From Oscillospiraceae bacterium (lineage in GTDB: Bacteria; Bacillota; Clostridia; Oscillospirales; Ruminococcaceae): a stretch of DNA of 64,000 nt. Location: NCBI GenBank assembly GCA_019423755.1, contig JAHZAU010000004.1:1-64000 (forward strand), given 5' to 3'. Of the stretch, positions 42,501 through 50,937 are shown piece after piece. The number at the start of each line of letters is the position of its first letter. The first letter of the stretch is position 1. The position numbers and the translations under genes are program-made. The notes under the pieces are model-generated. The model did not search any database, was not told the origin of the DNA, and worked only from the letters and a program-made list of their open reading frames with translations.

Positions 42501-43403
42501 TTGAGTTTCGTAGCAATGATATCCGCGGTGGAGCTGGGGCTTGTTTACGCTCTGGTGGTGCTGGGCCTGGTGCTTTCCTACCGCGTGCTCAATATCCCCG
42601 ACCTGACGGTGGACGGCAGCTTTACCCTGGGGGCGGCGGTGTCGGTGATGCTGGCCGCCGCCGGTCACAGCTGGCTGGGGCTTTTGGCCGGGGCTGCCGC
42701 CGGGGCGCTGGCCGGCGTGGTCACCGCCTTTTTGCAGACCAAATGCCGGGTGCAGCCCATCCTGGCGGGCATCATCACTATGACGGCGCTGTATTCCATC
42801 AACCTGATGGTCATGGACAATAAGGCAAACGTCCCCATCACCACCGACCAAAGCGTTTTCTACCAGCTGGGGGCCGTGGTGGGCAAGCCGGCCCAGGGGC
42901 TTGTGCTGGGCGGCGGCATGGCGCTCATCGTCAGCGTGGTGCTGGTGCTGTTTTTGATGACGCCGCTGGGCATGGCGGTGCGCGCCACCGGCGACAACGA
43001 AGCCATGGTGCGCAGCTCCTCCATCAACGCCGACTTCACCAAGGCGGTGGGGCTGGCGGGGGCCAACGCCTGCGTGGCCCTTTCCGGCGCGCTGCTGGCC
43101 CAGTACAACTGCTTTGCCGAGGTGCGCATGGGCATCGGCATGGTGGTCATCGGCTTGGCTTCCTTAATTATCGGGGAGCTGGTGGTGGAAGGGCTCCTTC
43201 GCCGCCGGACGCTGGCGGGCAGCGCTGTGGCTGCCGTGCTGGGCTCCATCCTTTACCGGTTCATCATCGCGGCGGCGCTGGAACTGGACTTCTCCGCGTC
43301 CAGCATGAAGCTGGTCACCGCCGTCATCGTGGCTGCGGCCATGTCCTGGCCGGCCCTGCGCCAGTCCATGCAGCTGCGCCGGCTGAGAAAGGGGGCAAAA
43401 TAA
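42501..43403 (+). CDS. trpY: ABC transporter permease, TrpY type
   Basis: A 300-residue permease with about eight membrane segments, of the branched-chain-type permease family. It shows VELGLVYALVVLGLVLSYRVL followed by NIPDLTVDGSFTLGAA, typical of this group. Start TTG at 42501, because GGAGG lies 8 bp upstream; a later ATG at 42516 has no ribosome binding site. It lies 18 bp after trpX and one base before the ATPase gene. Confidence 0.9.
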   Translation: MSFVAMISAVELGLVYALVVLGLVLSYRVLNIPDLTVDGSFTLGAAVSVMLAAAGHSWLGLLAGAAAGALAGVVTAFLQTKCRVQPILAGIITMTALYSINLMVMDNKANVPITTDQSVFYQLGAVVGKPAQGLVLGGGMALIVSVVLVLFLMTPLGMAVRATGDNEAMVRSSSINADFTKAVGLAGANACVALSGALLAQYNCFAEVRMGIGMVVIGLASLIIGELVVEGLLRRRTLAGSAVAAVLGSILYRFIIAAALELDFSASSMKLVTAVIVAAAMSWPALRQSMQLRRLRKGAK

Positions 43404-43404
43404 G

Positions 43405-44196
43405 ATGCTTCGTATCGAAAACCTCTCCAAGACCTTTTACCCCGGCACCGTCAACGAAAAGCCGGTGATCCGCGGGCTGGACCTGCACCTCGAGCCGGGG
43501 GACTTCGTCACCGTCATCGGCTCCAACGGCGCGGGCAAATCCACCCTCTTTAACCTCATCGGCGGGGCCATCCTGCCCGACAGCGGCCGCATCCTGCTGG
43601 ACGGCGAGGACATCACCTACCGGGAGGAATACCGCCGGGCCCGCACCATCGGGCGCATCTTCCAGGACCCGATGATGGGCACCGCCCCCTCCATGACGGT
43701 GGAGGAAAACCTGTCCCTCTCCTACCGCAGCGCCCGCAAAGGCGGCTTTGGCATCCCCAAGCAGGACCGGGAATTCTTCCGCAGCCAGCTGGCCCGCCTG
43801 GGGCTGGGGCTGGAAGACCGGATGAAGACCCCCATCGGGATGCTTTCCGGCGGGCAGCGCCAGGCCGTGACCCTGCTTATGTGCACCATGGTCACCCCCA
43901 AGCTGCTGCTGCTGGACGAGCACACCGCCGCCCTGGACCCGGCCACCGCCGAAAAGGTGCTGGACCTGACCCGGGAGATCGTGGCCGAGCGGCAGATCAC
44001 CACCATGATGATCACCCACAACATGGCCTCGGCCCTGAAGCTGGGCAACCGCACCATCATGATGGACGCCGGGCGGGTGCTGCTGGACCTTTCCGGCGAG
44101 GAACGCCGCCGCATGACGGTGCCCGGCCTGCTGGAAGCCTTCGGGCGGCAGAGCGGCCGCGCCCTGGACAACGACCGCATGCTTCTGGAGCCGTAG
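43405..44196 (+). CDS. trpZ: ABC transporter ATP-binding protein, TrpZ type
   Basis: A 263-residue ATPase. Walker A is IGSNGAGKST near residue 38, the signature LSGGQRQAVTLLM near 148, Walker B LLLLDEHTAALDP near 167, and the switch His in MITHNMASAL. The start follows AGAAAGGGGG and lies one base after the trpY stop. Together with trpX and trpY it forms a complete importer under T-box control. Operon ends here; the next gene has its own promoter. Confidence 0.92.
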   Translation: MLRIENLSKTFYPGTVNEKPVIRGLDLHLEPGDFVTVIGSNGAGKSTLFNLIGGAILPDSGRILLDGEDITYREEYRRARTIGRIFQDPMMGTAPSMTVEENLSLSYRSARKGGFGIPKQDREFFRSQLARLGLGLEDRMKTPIGMLSGGQRQAVTLLMCTMVTPKLLLLDEHTAALDPATAEKVLDLTREIVAERQITTMMITHNMASALKLGNRTIMMDAGRVLLDLSGEERRRMTVPGLLEAFGRQSGRALDNDRMLLEP

Positions 44197-44198
44197 TC

Positions 44199-44227
44199 TT
44201 GCCGCGGCGGGGGTTTTGTGCTATCAT
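44199..44227 (+). promoter_or_regulatory. Promoter of trmB
   Basis: TTGCCG (44199-44204), 17-bp spacer, TATCAT (44222-44227), followed by a small GGGG/CCCC hairpin in the leader. Confidence 0.65.
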
Positions 44228-44273
44228 GTTGGGGTATCAAGCCCCAAAAAACGGGGCACCAAGGAGGAAAACC

Positions 44274-45017
44274 ATGAGGATCCGAAGAAAACCCTGGGCC
44301 CGCCCCGAGCTGGCCGCCTGCCCCTTCTGCATCGACGAGCCCCAGACCATGCGGGGCCGCTGGCAGGAAGCATACCCCCAGACCCAGCCCCTGCGTCTGG
44401 AACTGGGCTGCGGCAAGGGCGGATTTTTGGCCCAGCGCAGCGTCACCGACCCGGCGCACAACTACCTGGCGGTGGACATCAAAAGCGATATCCTGGGCCT
44501 GACCAAGCGCAACGTGGAGGCCGCCTTTGCCGCGGAGGACCGCCCGGCGGACAACGTGCGCATCATGGCCTATAACATCGAGCAGATCACCCAGGTGCTC
44601 AGCCCCGAGGACCGGGTGGAGCGCATCTACATCAACTTCTGCAACCCCTGGCCCAAAAAGAAGCACCGCAAAAAACGCCTGACCCACCCGCGCCAGCTGG
44701 TGCAGTACCGCACCTTCCTGGAGGACGGCGGGGAGATCTGGTTCAAGACCGACGACGCCCCGCTGTTTGAGGCTTCGCTGCGGTATTTCCCGCTGTGCGG
44801 CTTTGAAAAGGTGTGGGAGACCCGGGACCTGGCCGCCAGCGGCTTTGCCGAAAACATCCGCACCGAGCACGAGCAGATGTTTATGGAGCAGGGTCTGCCC
44901 ATCCACTTCGGCATCTTCCGCTTCCACAAGGACGCGCCCTGCGCCATCCACACCTTAGAGGAAGCCTACGCCTGGAAGGAGCCGGACGAGGACGACGGGG
45001 AAGAGGAAGCCCAGTAA
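44274..45017 (+). CDS. trmB: tRNA (guanine-N7-)-methyltransferase
   Basis: A 247-residue SAM-dependent enzyme that methylates G46 in the variable loop of tRNAs. Motif I is LRLELGCGKGGFLAQ; the TrmB block YINFCNPWPKKKHRKKRLTH carries the catalytic and RNA-binding residues; the GEIWFKTDDAPLFEASLRYF block follows. The N-terminal 25 residues contain a CPFC pair not needed for the fold, and the C-terminus is acidic (EPDEDDGEEEAQ). ATG at 44274 follows AAGGAGG by 8 bp. Possibly cotranscribed with nagA, 35 bp downstream. Confidence 0.94.
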   Translation: MRIRRKPWARPELAACPFCIDEPQTMRGRWQEAYPQTQPLRLELGCGKGGFLAQRSVTDPAHNYLAVDIKSDILGLTKRNVEAAFAAEDRPADNVRIMAYNIEQITQVLSPEDRVERIYINFCNPWPKKKHRKKRLTHPRQLVQYRTFLEDGGEIWFKTDDAPLFEASLRYFPLCGFEKVWETRDLAASGFAENIRTEHEQMFMEQGLPIHFGIFRFHKDAPCAIHTLEEAYAWKEPDEDDGEEEAQ

Positions 45018-45052
45018 TCCCCCGCAAACACCAGAAAGGAAGCGACGGCAGC

Positions 45053-46207
45053 ATGAAAGCGATCATCAACGGCAGGCTGGTCCTGGAGGACCGGGTGCTG
45101 GACGGACAGGCCGTATTGTTTGAAAACACCATTTCCCGCATCGTCCCGCAGGGGGAGCTTCCCCGGGACGTAGAAACCATCGACGCCAAGGGAGCCTGGG
45201 TCTGCCCCGGGTTCTTTGACCTGCATATCCACGGCAGCGGCGGCTGCGACACCATGGACGGCACCCCCGAGGCGCTGATGACCATCTCCCGCACCATCGC
45301 CCGCAAGGGGGTCACCCGCTTCCTGCCCACCTCGGTGACCATGCCCATGGCGGACACCGAGCGGGTGTTCACCCAGATCCGCGCCCTGCTGGGCACCGGG
45401 GAGGGCGCCATCATCGAGGGCATCAACATGGAGGGGCCGTTTTTGTCCGCCGCCTACCGCGGCGCCCACGACCCGGAAAGCCTGCGCCCGGCGGATGCCG
45501 CCTTTGTGCGGCGGTTTGCCGACGTCATCCGGCTGGTGACGGTGGCGCCCGAGGAGCCGGGCGGCATGGAATTTGTGGAGGAGATCGCCCGCAACACCCC
45601 GGTGAAGGTCTCCATCGGGCACAGCGCCGCCACCTACGAGCAGGCCATGGAGGCCATCGCCCGCGGCGCTACCCAGGTGACCCACCTGTTTAACGCCATG
45701 AGCCCGCTGCACCACCGCAAGCCCGGCGTGGTGACCGCCGCCCTGCAAAGCGACGTTTACAACGAGCTGATCTGCGACGGCATCCACGTCCATCCGGCGC
45801 TGTTTTCCTTTGTGTGGCAGAACAAGACCGACCGGGAAAGCGGCCTTTGCGACCGGCTGGTGCTCATCACCGACTGTATGCGCGCCGGGGCTATGCCGCC
45901 CGGGCAGTACACCTTAGGGGAGCTTCGGGTGGTGGTGGACGGCACCAGCGCCCGCCTGGCCGACGGCACCCTGGCCGGGAGCATCCTTTCCCTGGACCGG
46001 GCGGTGGCAAACTTTGCCCGGTACACCGGCTGCCCCCTGTGGCAGGCGGTCCGCTGCGCCAGCCTCAACCCGGCCCGCGCCCTGGGGATGGAGGAGCGGC
46101 TGGGCTCCATCGCCCCCGGCAAGGAGGCGGACTTCGCCCTGCTGGACAGCGAGCTTCGGGTGGTGCGCACCATCGTCTCCGGCCGCACCGTCTACGAGGC
46201 AGAATAA
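45053..46207 (+). CDS. nagA: N-acetylglucosamine-6-phosphate deacetylase
   Basis: A 384-residue amidohydrolase that removes acetate from GlcNAc-6-phosphate in amino-sugar and cell-wall recycling. Metal and substrate residues lie in FFDLHIHGSGGCDTMDG, INMEGPFLS, VSIGHSAATYEQA, VTHLFNAMSPLHHRKPG and VLITDCMRAGAMPPGQYT. Length is normal. AAAGGAAG lies 9 bp before the ATG. nagB and a PTS are not in the window. A terminator follows. Confidence 0.94.
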   Translation: MKAIINGRLVLEDRVLDGQAVLFENTISRIVPQGELPRDVETIDAKGAWVCPGFFDLHIHGSGGCDTMDGTPEALMTISRTIARKGVTRFLPTSVTMPMADTERVFTQIRALLGTGEGAIIEGINMEGPFLSAAYRGAHDPESLRPADAAFVRRFADVIRLVTVAPEEPGGMEFVEEIARNTPVKVSIGHSAATYEQAMEAIARGATQVTHLFNAMSPLHHRKPGVVTAALQSDVYNELICDGIHVHPALFSFVWQNKTDRESGLCDRLVLITDCMRAGAMPPGQYTLGELRVVVDGTSARLADGTLAGSILSLDRAVANFARYTGCPLWQAVRCASLNPARALGMEERLGSIAPGKEADFALLDSELRVVRTIVSGRTVYEAE

Positions 46208-46226
46208 TTTCCCCAAAAAAAGACGA

Positions 46227-46260
46227 GCAGACCTTCCCCGGCGGGAGGGTCTGCTTTTTT
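46227..46260. terminator. Terminator between nagA and uppP
   Basis: GCAGACCTTCCC, CGGC, GGGAGGGTCTGC, T6. A-rich flank on the left (46215-46221) may also serve uppP from the other side. Confidence 0.85.
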
Positions 46261-46318
46261 GTGCAAAAAAACACAGCCCGGCGAGAAAACCGGACTGTGC
46301 AGGGGGAGAAAAACGAGA

Positions 46319-47164
46319 TTATGCCGCCAGCAGCTGGCCCACGCCCCAGAAGGCCAGCACCACGATACCCAAAACGATGCGGTACCAACCGAAGACGGTG
46401 AAGTCGTGCTTGCGGACGTAGTCCATGAGCGAGCGGATGGCGATGACCGACACCACAAAGGCCACGATGGAGCCGGTGAGCAGCAGGCCCCATTCTCCGG
46501 CGGTAAAGACCGCGCCTTCCAAAAACGCCTTGACCAGCCGCAGCGCAGAGGCTCCCAGCATCACCGGGATGGCCAGGAAGAAGGAGAACTCCGCCGCCGC
46601 CCAGCGGGAGCAGCCCAGGAAGATGGCGCCCAGGATGGTGGCGCCGGAGCGGGAGGTGCCGGGGACGAGGGAGAGCAGCTGGAAGACGCCGATGAGCAGG
46701 GCGGTCTGGTAGCTGATCTGGTTGACGGTGCGCACCCGGGGACGAAGGCCGTGGTTGCGGCGCTCCACCACCAAAAACAGCACGCCGTAGAGGATGAGGG
46801 TAAAGGCGATGACAAAGTTGTTGTAGAAATGCTCGGTAAACCAGTCGTCCCACAGCAGGCCCACCACGCCGGCGGGGATCACCGCCAGGATCACCTTGCT
46901 CCACAGCACGAAGGTATCCTGCCGCTCGGCGCGGGACTTGGTGAGGGAGAAGGGGTTGAGCTTGTGGAAGAACAGCAGGCAGACCGCCAGGATGGCTCCC
47001 AGCTGGATGACCACCAGGAAGACGTCCCAGAACGCCGGGGAGACGTTCAGCGGCAGCAGGCTGTCCAGCAGGACCATGTGTCCGGTGCTGCTGATGGGCA
47101 GCCATTCGGTGACGCCTTCCACAATGCCGTAGAGGATGGCTTTGAGGATCTCAAGAAAATACAC
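46319..47164 (-). CDS. uppP: Undecaprenyl-diphosphatase (BacA type)
   Basis: A 281-residue membrane enzyme recycling undecaprenyl pyrophosphate, the lipid carrier for peptidoglycan. The active-site segments are GIVEGVTEWLPISSTGHMVL near residues 13-32 and PGTSRSGATILGAIFLG near 170, with the conserved Glu, Ser, His and Arg. About eight membrane spans. A TATAAT box lies at 47219-47214 upstream, and GGGAGG ahead of the ATG. It stands alone in its operon and gives intrinsic bacitracin tolerance in other bacteria. Confidence 0.95.
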   Translation of the reverse strand: MYFLEILKAILYGIVEGVTEWLPISSTGHMVLLDSLLPLNVSPAFWDVFLVVIQLGAILAVCLLFFHKLNPFSLTKSRAERQDTFVLWSKVILAVIPAGVVGLLWDDWFTEHFYNNFVIAFTLILYGVLFLVVERRNHGLRPRVRTVNQISYQTALLIGVFQLLSLVPGTSRSGATILGAIFLGCSRWAAAEFSFFLAIPVMLGASALRLVKAFLEGAVFTAGEWGLLLTGSIVAFVVSVIAIRSLMDYVRKHDFTVFGWYRIVLGIVVLAFWGVGQLLAA

Positions 47165-47269
47165 GAAGGTAACCTCCCTTTGGGTGTCGGATCAAATTTC
47201 CGGAATGGCTTCCATTATACCACACCGTCGGGGAAAAAAGAAGGGCATCGGCTGATTTTGGCCGGAGGG

Positions 47270-48130
47270 CTAGGACGCCTGGGACTCGCCGGGCACCATC
47301 TCGGCCGATTCTGCGACCTCCTCCGACACCTCGGGGTAGGAATCGGCAAGGCCGTTGTCCTCCACCAGCTGGGTCAGCCCCTCCACCGAAAGGGTCTGGG
47401 CAAAGGGGTCGTTAAGCTCCAGGGAGAAGGCGTCGTTTTCCAGATACACCCGCATGGACGGGATGCCCAGCGCCGTTACCTTCTCCAAAATGGGGCGGCA
47501 GGCGGCGGCAAAGCCTTCGCGGGTCTGGGCGGTGTTGTCCAAGGTCAGGTGCAGGAAAAGATAGTCCGAAACGGTCATATCGCGGTAGTCAAATTCGGTG
47601 GCCTTGGGGCCGGGGCTGTGCAGCATCAGGTCGGTCTCGCAGGAGAGGATGCTGCCCTCGGGGGAAAGGGCCTGGTACAGGTCGGCGTTGATCTGCTCCT
47701 GGACCTGGTCGGTGAGGCGGCGGTTGGCCGGGCCGAACCGGTCGTAAAGCGCCACGCCGCCGCTGACGCTGCTGGCGCCCAGCACCAGCAGCAGGGTCAG
47801 GAAGATGCCCCAGCCGTCGTAGCGCAGGCCCTTGCCCTGGTGGCGGAAGTAGGTGACCAAGATCTCCGCCCCCAGCCCCACCAGCACCAGCGGGGAAAGG
47901 CGGCAGGCCTGGGCCAGCAGGGAAAGGCTCTGGTCCGGGGCCAGCACCCAGATAAGCAGCAGGACGCCGGCGGCCACCAAACAGACGCCGAAGGTCAGGG
48001 TGCCCATGCGGCGGCCGGGCTCCGGGCGCTCCGCCTGGGGACGGTAGGGGGAATAGGGCGCGCCGGGGCGGGCGCCTTTTGGCTCCTGGGAGGAAGGGTT
48101 GGGGTTGGGATTTTCGTGGGTCATATTCAT
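47270..48130 (-). CDS. Membrane protein of the ECF-sigma operon, unknown function
   Basis: A 286-residue protein with a proline-rich cytoplasmic start (NPNPSSQEPKGARPGAPYSP), then three or four hydrophobic segments between residues 43 and 125 (MGTLTFGVCLVAAGVLLLIW; LVLVGLGAEILVTYF; IFLTLLLVLGASSVSGGVAL) and a 160-residue soluble domain. The four-helix start recalls LiaF/DUF5668-like membrane sensors. GAGGTG precedes the ATG. It is the last of four genes in line behind an ECF sigma factor, 96 bp after the previous one, so it may be part of its regulon or its sensing complex. Confidence 0.7.
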   Translation of the reverse strand: MNMTHENPNPNPSSQEPKGARPGAPYSPYRPQAERPEPGRRMGTLTFGVCLVAAGVLLLIWVLAPDQSLSLLAQACRLSPLVLVGLGAEILVTYFRHQGKGLRYDGWGIFLTLLLVLGASSVSGGVALYDRFGPANRRLTDQVQEQINADLYQALSPEGSILSCETDLMLHSPGPKATEFDYRDMTVSDYLFLHLTLDNTAQTREGFAAACRPILEKVTALGIPSMRVYLENDAFSLELNDPFAQTLSVEGLTQLVEDNGLADSYPEVSEEVAESAEMVPGESQAS

Positions 48131-48226
48131 AAAAACACCTCGTTTTCAGCAAGTCTTGGGGGATTTTGGGCAAAAAAAGGGAAGGCCCTGCCGCTTTTGG
48201 GACAACAGGCGGCCTTCCGGAGGGGC

Positions 48227-48793
48227 TTAGCGGTCGGAGTTGGGGTCGGAGGGGTCGTGGTACTGGTGCAGGTCGTCCTCCAGGTGCTCCTGGTAGTTGG
48301 CGTAGCCGTCGCCGCGGATGAGCCGCAGGCCAAAGAGGATGATGACCACCGCCAGCGCCAGGGTGGGCAGGGCTTGCGCGATCGCCGAAACGACCCAAAT
48401 GTCAAAGAGGCGCACAAAGATGGGGGCAATGATGTTTTGCAGAAGGATGTAGATGCCGATAAAGATGCACAGGCAGCCCACCAGCAGGTGGCGGCGCTGG
48501 GCAAAGCCGACGACGTCCCAGCGGCGCAGGTCGTCCAGGTGGAAGAGGAAGTCGTCCTGGATGCAGCGGGTGTCAAAGGTGAGGGAACGCAGGTTCAGCG
48601 CGTCAAAGAAGGCGTAGAACCAGATGACCGGCAGCAGGAAGGTGAGGACCGGGATATTGAGGAAGGCGGCGATGGTGAGCACCACCGCAAAGGCCCCCAT
48701 AAGGGAGACGCCGCGCTTCATGTAGCCCAGGTACATCTGGCCCGCGCCGGGGATCATGCCAAACAGGAAGGTGAGAAATCTGCTTTTTCTCAT
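48227..48793 (-). CDS. TM2-like membrane protein of the ECF-sigma operon
   Basis: A 188-residue protein opening with FLTFLFGMIPGAGQMYLGYM KRG, split here for length, which is the TM2-type motif (proline-glycine-rich hairpin between two spans). Two more spans lie at about residues 105-122 and 135-155. The charged C-terminus (HLEDDLHQYHDPSDPNSDR) is cytoplasmic or external. It follows the anti-sigma gene by 91 bp. The function is unknown; such proteins often accompany cell-envelope stress systems. Confidence 0.7.
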   Translation of the reverse strand: MRKSRFLTFLFGMIPGAGQMYLGYMKRGVSLMGAFAVVLTIAAFLNIPVLTFLLPVIWFYAFFDALNLRSLTFDTRCIQDDFLFHLDDLRRWDVVGFAQRRHLLVGCLCIFIGIYILLQNIIAPIFVRLFDIWVVSAIAQALPTLALAVVIILFGLRLIRGDGYANYQEHLEDDLHQYHDPSDPNSDR

Positions 48794-48884
48794 GATAAAA
48801 ACTCCAATCTTCTCAGGTGAGATTTTTCTTGCGATTCATCCATAAATAAAAAACAAAAACGATTCGATTCATCCACCGGGCCGC

Positions 48885-49439
48885 TTACTTTTCCAGCGGT
48901 CCGTAAAACCAGGCGTAAAGCCCGTTAAAGTTTAGCCCTTGGATCGAGTCCCAAAGGCCGTTTAGACCGTCAAACCAGCCGTTTTCCTGCTCCTCCTGCT
49001 GCTGGGGCGGGGGGGCCTCCCCGGCGAAGGGGAGCCCGGCCTGGGGCAGGCGGTCCACGGTGAACACCCCGCCCACCCAGAACACCAGGGCGAAGGAGGC
49101 GGCCACCGCTAGGCTGCCCAGCTTTTGCAGGGTGAAGCGGCGCTGGCGGCGGTGCAGGCTCTCCATGACCTGGCTTTCCAGCGGGGCCGGAGGGGCCAGC
49201 AGGGGAGCCGGGGGCTGCTGGGCGGGCAGGGTCTCCTCGCCGCAGAGCAGCTGGGTGTAGCGCTGGACGCACCGGTCGCAGAAGGACAGGTGTTCCGCCA
49301 CTTCCAGGCTGCCCATGTCGTCCAGGGCGCCGTCCAGCAGCAGGCGGAAGGCCGCGTCGGTCAGGTGGCCTTCCTGGTCAAACAGGTCGGGACCCGCGGA
49401 TGGGGCCCGCTCCCAGGATGCGTCAAATTGGTGTGTCAT
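48885..49439 (-). CDS. Anti-sigma factor with zinc-finger-like N-terminus
   Basis: A 184-residue protein with a His/Cys cluster VAEHLSFCDRCVQRYTQLLC (about residues 46-65), the zinc-binding anti-sigma domain (HxxxCxxC), then a proline-rich linker, one membrane span (LGSLAVAASFALVFWVGGVF) and an outer tail. The ATG at 49439 overlaps the sigma-factor stop as ATGA, showing translational coupling. It should hold the sigma factor at the membrane until a signal destroys or changes it. A GTG two codons earlier is possible as start. Confidence 0.85.
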   Translation of the reverse strand: MTHQFDASWERAPSAGPDLFDQEGHLTDAAFRLLLDGALDDMGSLEVAEHLSFCDRCVQRYTQLLCGEETLPAQQPPAPLLAPPAPLESQVMESLHRRQRRFTLQKLGSLAVAASFALVFWVGGVFTVDRLPQAGLPFAGEAPPPQQQEEQENGWFDGLNGLWDSIQGLNFNGLYAWFYGPLEK

Positions 49440-49969
49440 CCGCACCTCTCCTCCTTTAACATGGTTTGCAGCAGCCGCCGGGCCCGGTAAAGCTGGGTAT
49501 CCACCGTCTTTTTGGGGCGGCCCAGCAGCCCGGCGATCTCTTCGGTGGTCTTTTCCTCCAAAAAGTAGAGTATACTGACCTTCTGATAGGGCTCTTTCAG
49601 GGAGCGGATGGCCTCCTCCGCCCGGCGCCGGCCTTCCTTTTGGATCAGGCGTTCCTCCGGCAGCGGCGCCGGGTCCGGAGTGGGCAAGGGGATGGGCCCG
49701 CCTTCCGGGTCGTCCTCCGAGGCGGCGGCCAGCACCACCCGGCGGTGGTAGGCGCTGCCCAGAAAGTCCTTTGCCTTATTGGCGGCGATGCGCGCCAGCC
49801 ACGGCTTGTAGTCGCTGCCCTGGTAGCTGGGAAGGTGGCGGTAAGCGGAAAGGAAGGTCTCCTGGGAAAGGTTTTGGGCCTCGTGGTAGTCCTTGACGAA
49901 CTGGTAGCAGATGGTGAACACCAGCTTTTCGTACCGCGCCACAAAGTCGCTGAATTCCTGGTCTGTCAT
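49436..49969 (-). CDS. RNA polymerase ECF sigma factor
   Basis: A 177-residue extracytoplasmic-function sigma factor. Region 2 is FSDFVARYEKLVFTICYQFV and DYHEAQNLSQETFLSAYRHL; region 4 is YQKVSILYFLEEKTTEEIAG followed by LLGRPKKTVDTQLYRARRLL. The linker has an insertion of acidic and proline residues. It heads a four-gene operon with the anti-sigma gene overlapping by 4 bp. GAGGG precedes the ATG. Upstream lie two inverted repeats (50012-50027 and 50063-50085). Target promoters cannot be deduced. Confidence 0.93.
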   Translation of the reverse strand: MTDQEFSDFVARYEKLVFTICYQFVKDYHEAQNLSQETFLSAYRHLPSYQGSDYKPWLARIAANKAKDFLGSAYHRRVVLAAASEDDPEGGPIPLPTPDPAPLPEERLIQKEGRRRAEEAIRSLKEPYQKVSILYFLEEKTTEEIAGLLGRPKKTVDTQLYRARRLLQTMLKEERCG

Positions 49970-50011
49970 AGACGGTGGGCCGCCCTCCTTTCCCTTGGTC
50001 TCGCCTTGTTG

Positions 50012-50085
50012 TCAAAAGCGCTTTCAACCATAAAACGACGCAGGCGGGGCGCTTTCTTCAAAGGCGGAGAAAATTTTCTCTCGCC
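50012..50085 (-). promoter_or_regulatory. Inverted repeats upstream of the ECF sigma gene
   Basis: TCAAAAGCGCTTTCAA (50012-50027) fits the catabolite-responsive element pattern except at its last two bases. GGCG-GAGAAAATTTTCTC-T-CGCC (50063-50085) is a near-perfect palindrome. No canonical sigma-A promoter was found between them and the sigma gene. Confidence 0.45.
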
Positions 50086-50144
50086 ATCGCTGCTTTTAAG
50101 ATAGCACACCAGAGCGGGGAAGAAAAGCCCGAGGGAAATTAGCC

Positions 50145-50174
50145 TTGACAAACAGCCCGGGGATATCGTAAGAT
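50145..50174 (+). promoter_or_regulatory. mntP promoter
   Basis: TTGACA (50145-50150), 18-bp spacer, TAAGAT (50169-50174). Confidence 0.7.
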
Positions 50175-50180
50175 AGAGCC

Positions 50181-50315
50181 GTTCCTTGAGGGAGTAGTCG
50201 GCAGCAAGCGCTGCGGTACTGTCAACAAAATGGCCCAACGGGCCTGGCATTACCTGAAATGATGAGACTCACGGGCGGCATTGGCGCGACCTTTGCTGCC
50301 CGTGGGTCTTTTTGT
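50181..50315 (+). ncRNA. yybP-ykoY manganese riboswitch with terminator
   Basis: The leader has the yybP-ykoY pattern: TTGAGGGAGTAGTCGGCAGC (50185-50204) at the 5' side and CCTGGCATTACCTGAAATGA with TGAGAC (50244-50268) at the 3' side, separated by GTCAACAAAATGGCC. The 3' arm feeds a long terminator: GACTCACGGGCGGCA (50266-50280) / TGCTGCCCGTGGGTC (50294-50308), then TTTTTG. Manganese binding in this class stops the terminator from forming and turns on export. Confidence 0.88.
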
Positions 50316-50360
50316 TTGCCGCTCCCCGGGCAAAACGAAACAGAGGAGTTGGGAAAACAA

Positions 50361-50927
50361 ATGGATGGATTTACTTTATTTACCCTGGCGGTGGGGCTTT
50401 CTATGGACGCCTTTGCGGTCTCCATCTGCAAGGGTCTTGCTATGGGCAAGGTAAAAGCGCGGCACTGCGCCGTAGCGGGGCTGTGGTTTGGCGGGTTCCA
50501 GGCGGGGATGCCGCTCATCGGCTACCTGCTGGGCAGCCAGTTCCAGGATAAGATCACCGCCATCGACCACTGGATCGCCTTCGTGCTGCTGGGGCTCATC
50601 GGGGCCAACATGGTGCGGGAGGCTTTGTCCGGCGAGGAGGACGACTGTCCCGACGCCTCCCTGGCCCCGGCCAAGATGCTGGTGCTGGCGGTGGCCACCA
50701 GCATCGACGCCCTGGCGGTGGGCATCACCTTCGCCTTTTTGCAGGTGCAGATCGTGCAGGCGGTGAGCTTCATCGGGGTGGTGACCTTCGCTTTCTCCGC
50801 TGTGGGTATGAAGGTAGGCAGCGTCTTTGGCGTGCGCTACAAGGCAAAGGCCGAGCTTTGCGGCGGCGTCATCCTCATCCTGCTGGGGGTCAAGATCCTC
50901 ATCGAGCATCTGGGGCTTTTGGCGTAA
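50361..50927 (+). CDS. mntP: Manganese exporter MntP
   Basis: A 188-residue protein with six membrane segments. The first repeat has LAVGLSMDAFAVSICKGLAM with the Asp of the transport site, the second AVATSIDALAVGITFAFLQV. This is the MntP (YebN) family, which expels Mn(II). The upstream riboswitch supports the assignment. ATG at 50361 with GAGGAG 12 bp upstream. Monocistronic, ended by a terminator. Confidence 0.94.
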   Translation: MDGFTLFTLAVGLSMDAFAVSICKGLAMGKVKARHCAVAGLWFGGFQAGMPLIGYLLGSQFQDKITAIDHWIAFVLLGLIGANMVREALSGEEDDCPDASLAPAKMLVLAVATSIDALAVGITFAFLQVQIVQAVSFIGVVTFAFSAVGMKVGSVFGVRYKAKAELCGGVILILLGVKILIEHLGLLA

Positions 50928-50937
50928 ACGAAACCGG

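Noticed and set aside
44813..45052. Extension of NagA into trmB
   Set aside because: Out-of-frame overlap with the TrmB end; the NagA start at 45053 has its own ribosome binding site and a normal N-terminus.
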